DNA of 64,000 nucleotides. It comes from UBA2227 sp036677505 (lineage in GTDB: Bacteria; Bacillota_I; Bacilli_A; Erysipelotrichales; Erysipelotrichaceae). Location: the NCBI GenBank assembly GCA_036677505.1, contig JAVBWK010000001.1, positions 1 through 64,000 of the forward strand. Reading direction: 5' to 3'. The notes beneath the pieces were generated by a model. That model did not search any database, was not told where the DNA came from, and worked only from the letters and a program-made list of their open reading frames with translations. This document shows, one piece after another, positions 62,350-64,000 of this stretch; position 1 is the stretch's first letter; every line of letters starts with the position of its first letter. The translations under genes and the position numbers were made by a program.

Positions 62350-63168
62350 TTACTCACCACCCAGTTCTTTCATGGCTAAAGCGAATTGCTCCGGATTAGT
62401 TGCAACGCCATGCCAAGCGTAATCATTTTCCATAAAGCTGACGCCTTTACCTTTGACAGTGAAAGCAACGATGACCGTCGGTTGTCCCTTGCATTGGCGT
62501 GCCTGAGCATAGGCTTGTTGAAGGGCATCGATATCATGACCGTCAACTTTCAAGACGTTCCATCCGAATGCTTTAAATTTCTCATCGATCGGCAGCGGAT
62601 TCATGACTTTCGTAATATCCCCGTCAATCTGCAATCCGTTTAAATCAACGATGGCCAGCAGATTGTCCAGTTTGTAATGTGCCGCAGCCATGGCGGCTTC
62701 CCAGACGATTCCCTCTTGGCTTTCGCCATCACCTAAAAGTGAGTAAACACGATAGGGCAATCCTTTGGCTTTATACGACAAAGCCATACCCACTGCTGCT
62801 GATATTCCCTGACCCAGCGATCCGGTCGACATATCGACGGAGTCGACATAATTCATGTTGGGATGCCCTTGCAGCCGTGAATTGATCTTTCTGAAAGTCA
62901 CTAATTCTTCCTGAGGGATAAATCCTTTTTCGGCATGTACCGCAAATAACAATGGGGATGCATGTCCTTTAGATAATACAAATTTATCTCTCTCAAGATC
63001 CTTAACATTGTCCTGACTGATATTCATTTCGTTGAAATAGAGTGTCGTCAAGATTTCTACACCGCTTAAAGATCCGCCGATATGACCGGATTTTGCTTCA
63101 TTAACCATCTTCACGATATTGATTCGCACTCTTTTGGCGATATCTTCAATCTGATTCTTAGTAAGCAT
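62350..63168 (-). CDS. Transketolase, N-terminal subunit
   Basis: A 272-residue thiamine diphosphate-binding half: AKSGHIGGSLSGVEILTTLYF near the start, KGHASPLLFAVHAEKG near 70, the ThDP motif LLGDGESQEGIVWEAAMAAAHYKLDNLLAIVDLNGLQIDG near 145-185. Split transketolases are common in anaerobes and archaea. I chose the ATG at 63168 (SD GGGAG, 8 bases); ATGs at 63174 and 63183 are possible. Confidence 0.93.
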   Translation of the reverse strand: MLTKNQIEDIAKRVRINIVKMVNEAKSGHIGGSLSGVEILTTLYFNEMNISQDNVKDLERDKFVLSKGHASPLLFAVHAEKGFIPQEELVTFRKINSRLQGHPNMNYVDSVDMSTGSLGQGISAAVGMALSYKAKGLPYRVYSLLGDGESQEGIVWEAAMAAAHYKLDNLLAIVDLNGLQIDGDITKVMNPLPIDEKFKAFGWNVLKVDGHDIDALQQAYAQARQCKGQPTVIVAFTVKGKGVSFMENDYAWHGVATNPEQFALAMKELGGE

Positions 63169-63246
63169 TGTCATCACTCCCATCTTTCCCTTTCATTATA
63201 CAATATTTCAATCCAATGTGAATGTCGTAAGAAAGACTCATACAGT

Positions 63247-63374
63247 GGTAAACGCTTTCTTTTGATAACTAATCATATAAATAATTGCATCTCATCAACA
63301 ATGTTCATATATCATTTTCATGTAATCGTTTCCACATGAGGAAGGGGGTCCTTATCATGTGCAAAGCGCTTACA
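63247..63374. promoter_or_regulatory. Three cre-like catabolite sites between transketolase and GH13 genes
   Basis: GGTAAACGCTTTCT (63247-63260), TGTAATCGTTTCCA (63321-63334) and GCAAAGCGCTTACA (63361-63374) each match 12 of 14 positions of the CcpA site TGWAARCGYTWWCA. The third sits just upstream of a TAAAAT -10 (63382-63387) where the -35 would be. They suggest carbon-catabolite control of the amylase gene and perhaps the transketolase genes. Confidence 0.55.
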
Positions 63375-63410
63375 TTCATGATAAAATGATGAATGAAAGG
63401 GGAGAATTTC

Positions 63411-64000
63411 ATGAGTTATCTTGATAAAATCGTAACCGGTCTTGCTAAGCAAGAACAAATGAATAAAACAGTTTTTAACTATGTCATCCCGGATCTGTGG
63501 GACAGTACGGACGTAAGGGTTGATAAAATCGATGTAAAGGACGGAAATCTGATCGTTAATCCCTATCAGTTTTTTCAGACATTGATCAAAGATGAATTTC
63601 TTAACAGAAACAAAAAAAGTATCGACTACTCAAAACCATACTATTTGGGGCATCCCAGAAACAGGATCAAAGGACTTAAAAACGGTGACTGGATCAGACA
63701 AAGCTTTGCCTATTCCATGATGATCCGCTCATCCGCAAGCTATGATCACGATCGCAGCGGACGTCTGGAAGAATTCAATCTTTATAATCTGAAGGAAACA
63801 GGAACCTTTGTTAAAGCTTTAGCCTACTTACCATTATTGAAGAAGATGGGTGTTGATGTATTGTACATGTTACCGATTTCGAAATACTCTCTAAAAGATA
63901 AAAAGGGTGAACTCGGATCGCCATATGGCGTATCTAACTTCTTTAAGTTGGATGAAGGATTGAAAGACCCGATGACCGGTCCGGATTGTACGGTGGAAGA
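63411..64000 (+). CDS. GH13 alpha-amylase-family glycosidase, N-terminal part only
   Basis: The frame is open from ATG 63411 (SD AAAGGGGAG, 5 bases) to the window end, 196 codons. About 130 N-terminal residues precede the barrel start TFVKALAYLPLLKKMGVDVLYMLPISKYS, and GELGSPYGVSNFFKLDEGLKDP corresponds to the SPY...DY region after the second barrel strand of GH13 enzymes. Catalytic residues lie beyond the edge. No signal peptide, so it is cytoplasmic: glycogen or maltodextrin use is plausible. cre-like sites precede it. Confidence 0.85.
   Translation, partial: MSYLDKIVTGLAKQEQMNKTVFNYVIPDLWDSTDVRVDKIDVKDGNLIVNPYQFFQTLIKDEFLNRNKKSIDYSKPYYLGHPRNRIKGLKNGDWIRQSFAYSMMIRSSASYDHDRSGRLEEFNLYNLKETGTFVKALAYLPLLKKMGVDVLYMLPISKYSLKDKKGELGSPYGVSNFFKLDEGLKDPMTGPDCTVE

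Noticed and set aside
1..64000. CRISPR array, prophage or insertion sequence
   Set aside because: No regularly spaced repeats of suitable length, no cas, integrase, transposase or phage structural genes seen.

Overview
The window looks like a chromosomal segment of a low-to-moderate GC Gram-positive-lineage bacterium (Bacillota/Mycoplasmatota). The standard genetic code applies: TGA, TAG and TAA all end convincing genes, and Shine-Dalgarno (SD) sites are strong. The mevalonate route to isoprenoids, a FolT-type vitamin transporter, the GlgC/GlgD pair, a split transketolase and Feo iron uptake together suggest a fermentative anaerobe or facultative anaerobe, perhaps near Erysipelotrichia, Acholeplasma or Izemoplasma. 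That placement is inference. No prophage, insertion sequence or CRISPR array is visible.

Layout. 1-3190: partial tRNA and a minus-strand iron operon (feoA, feoB, Cys-rich FeoB partner, DtxR-type repressor, Smr protein) behind a promoter with stacked AGTTAG/CTAACT palindromes. 3224-6947: thiol/sulfur operon (NifS-like desulfurase, thioredoxin-like protein, secreted thioredoxin fused to a CcdA-like membrane domain, hydrolase, membrane protein). 7054-11118: Vex/MacB-type ABC exporter. 11160-16724: mevalonate operon with a mevalonate kinase/diphosphomevalonate decarboxylase fusion and, unexpectedly, a TctA-like permease. 16795-23549: mannitol-1-phosphate dehydrogenase, nucleotidyltransferase, membrane proteins, a glycosyltransferase and a secreted three-repeat protein. 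23697-27648: an NQR operon in the order nqrB-C-D-E-F without nqrA. 27868-33469: polar amino acid ABC importer, ADP-ribosylglycohydrolase-like protein, hydrolase and secreted subtilisin. 33664-39185: polyphosphate kinase 2, an XRE regulator with a self-overlapping promoter, a Ric-like protein, a HEAT-like gene interrupted by an amber codon, a DUF1295 membrane protein and a GH17-like glycosidase.

39198-46090: tmRNA, LemA/DUF2207 pair, SGNH hydrolase, then smpB, rnr and secG, so much of the ribosome-rescue and RNA-decay machinery lies close together. 46190-50395: EamA permease, then pgk-tpi-eno. 50512-54232: glgC-glgD-glgA. 54321-61328: gamma-glutamyltransferase and an operon of a membrane-anchored sugar-binding protein, MFS permease, ung, folC and folT. 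61396-64000: split transketolase divergent from a truncated GH13 glycosidase, with three cre-like sites between or near them.

The main themes are central carbon and glycogen metabolism, thiol and iron handling, and sodium or redox energetics. The most unusual features are the fused mevalonate enzyme beside a possible carboxylate permease, and the NqrA-less NQR operon with an atypical flavin-attachment motif.
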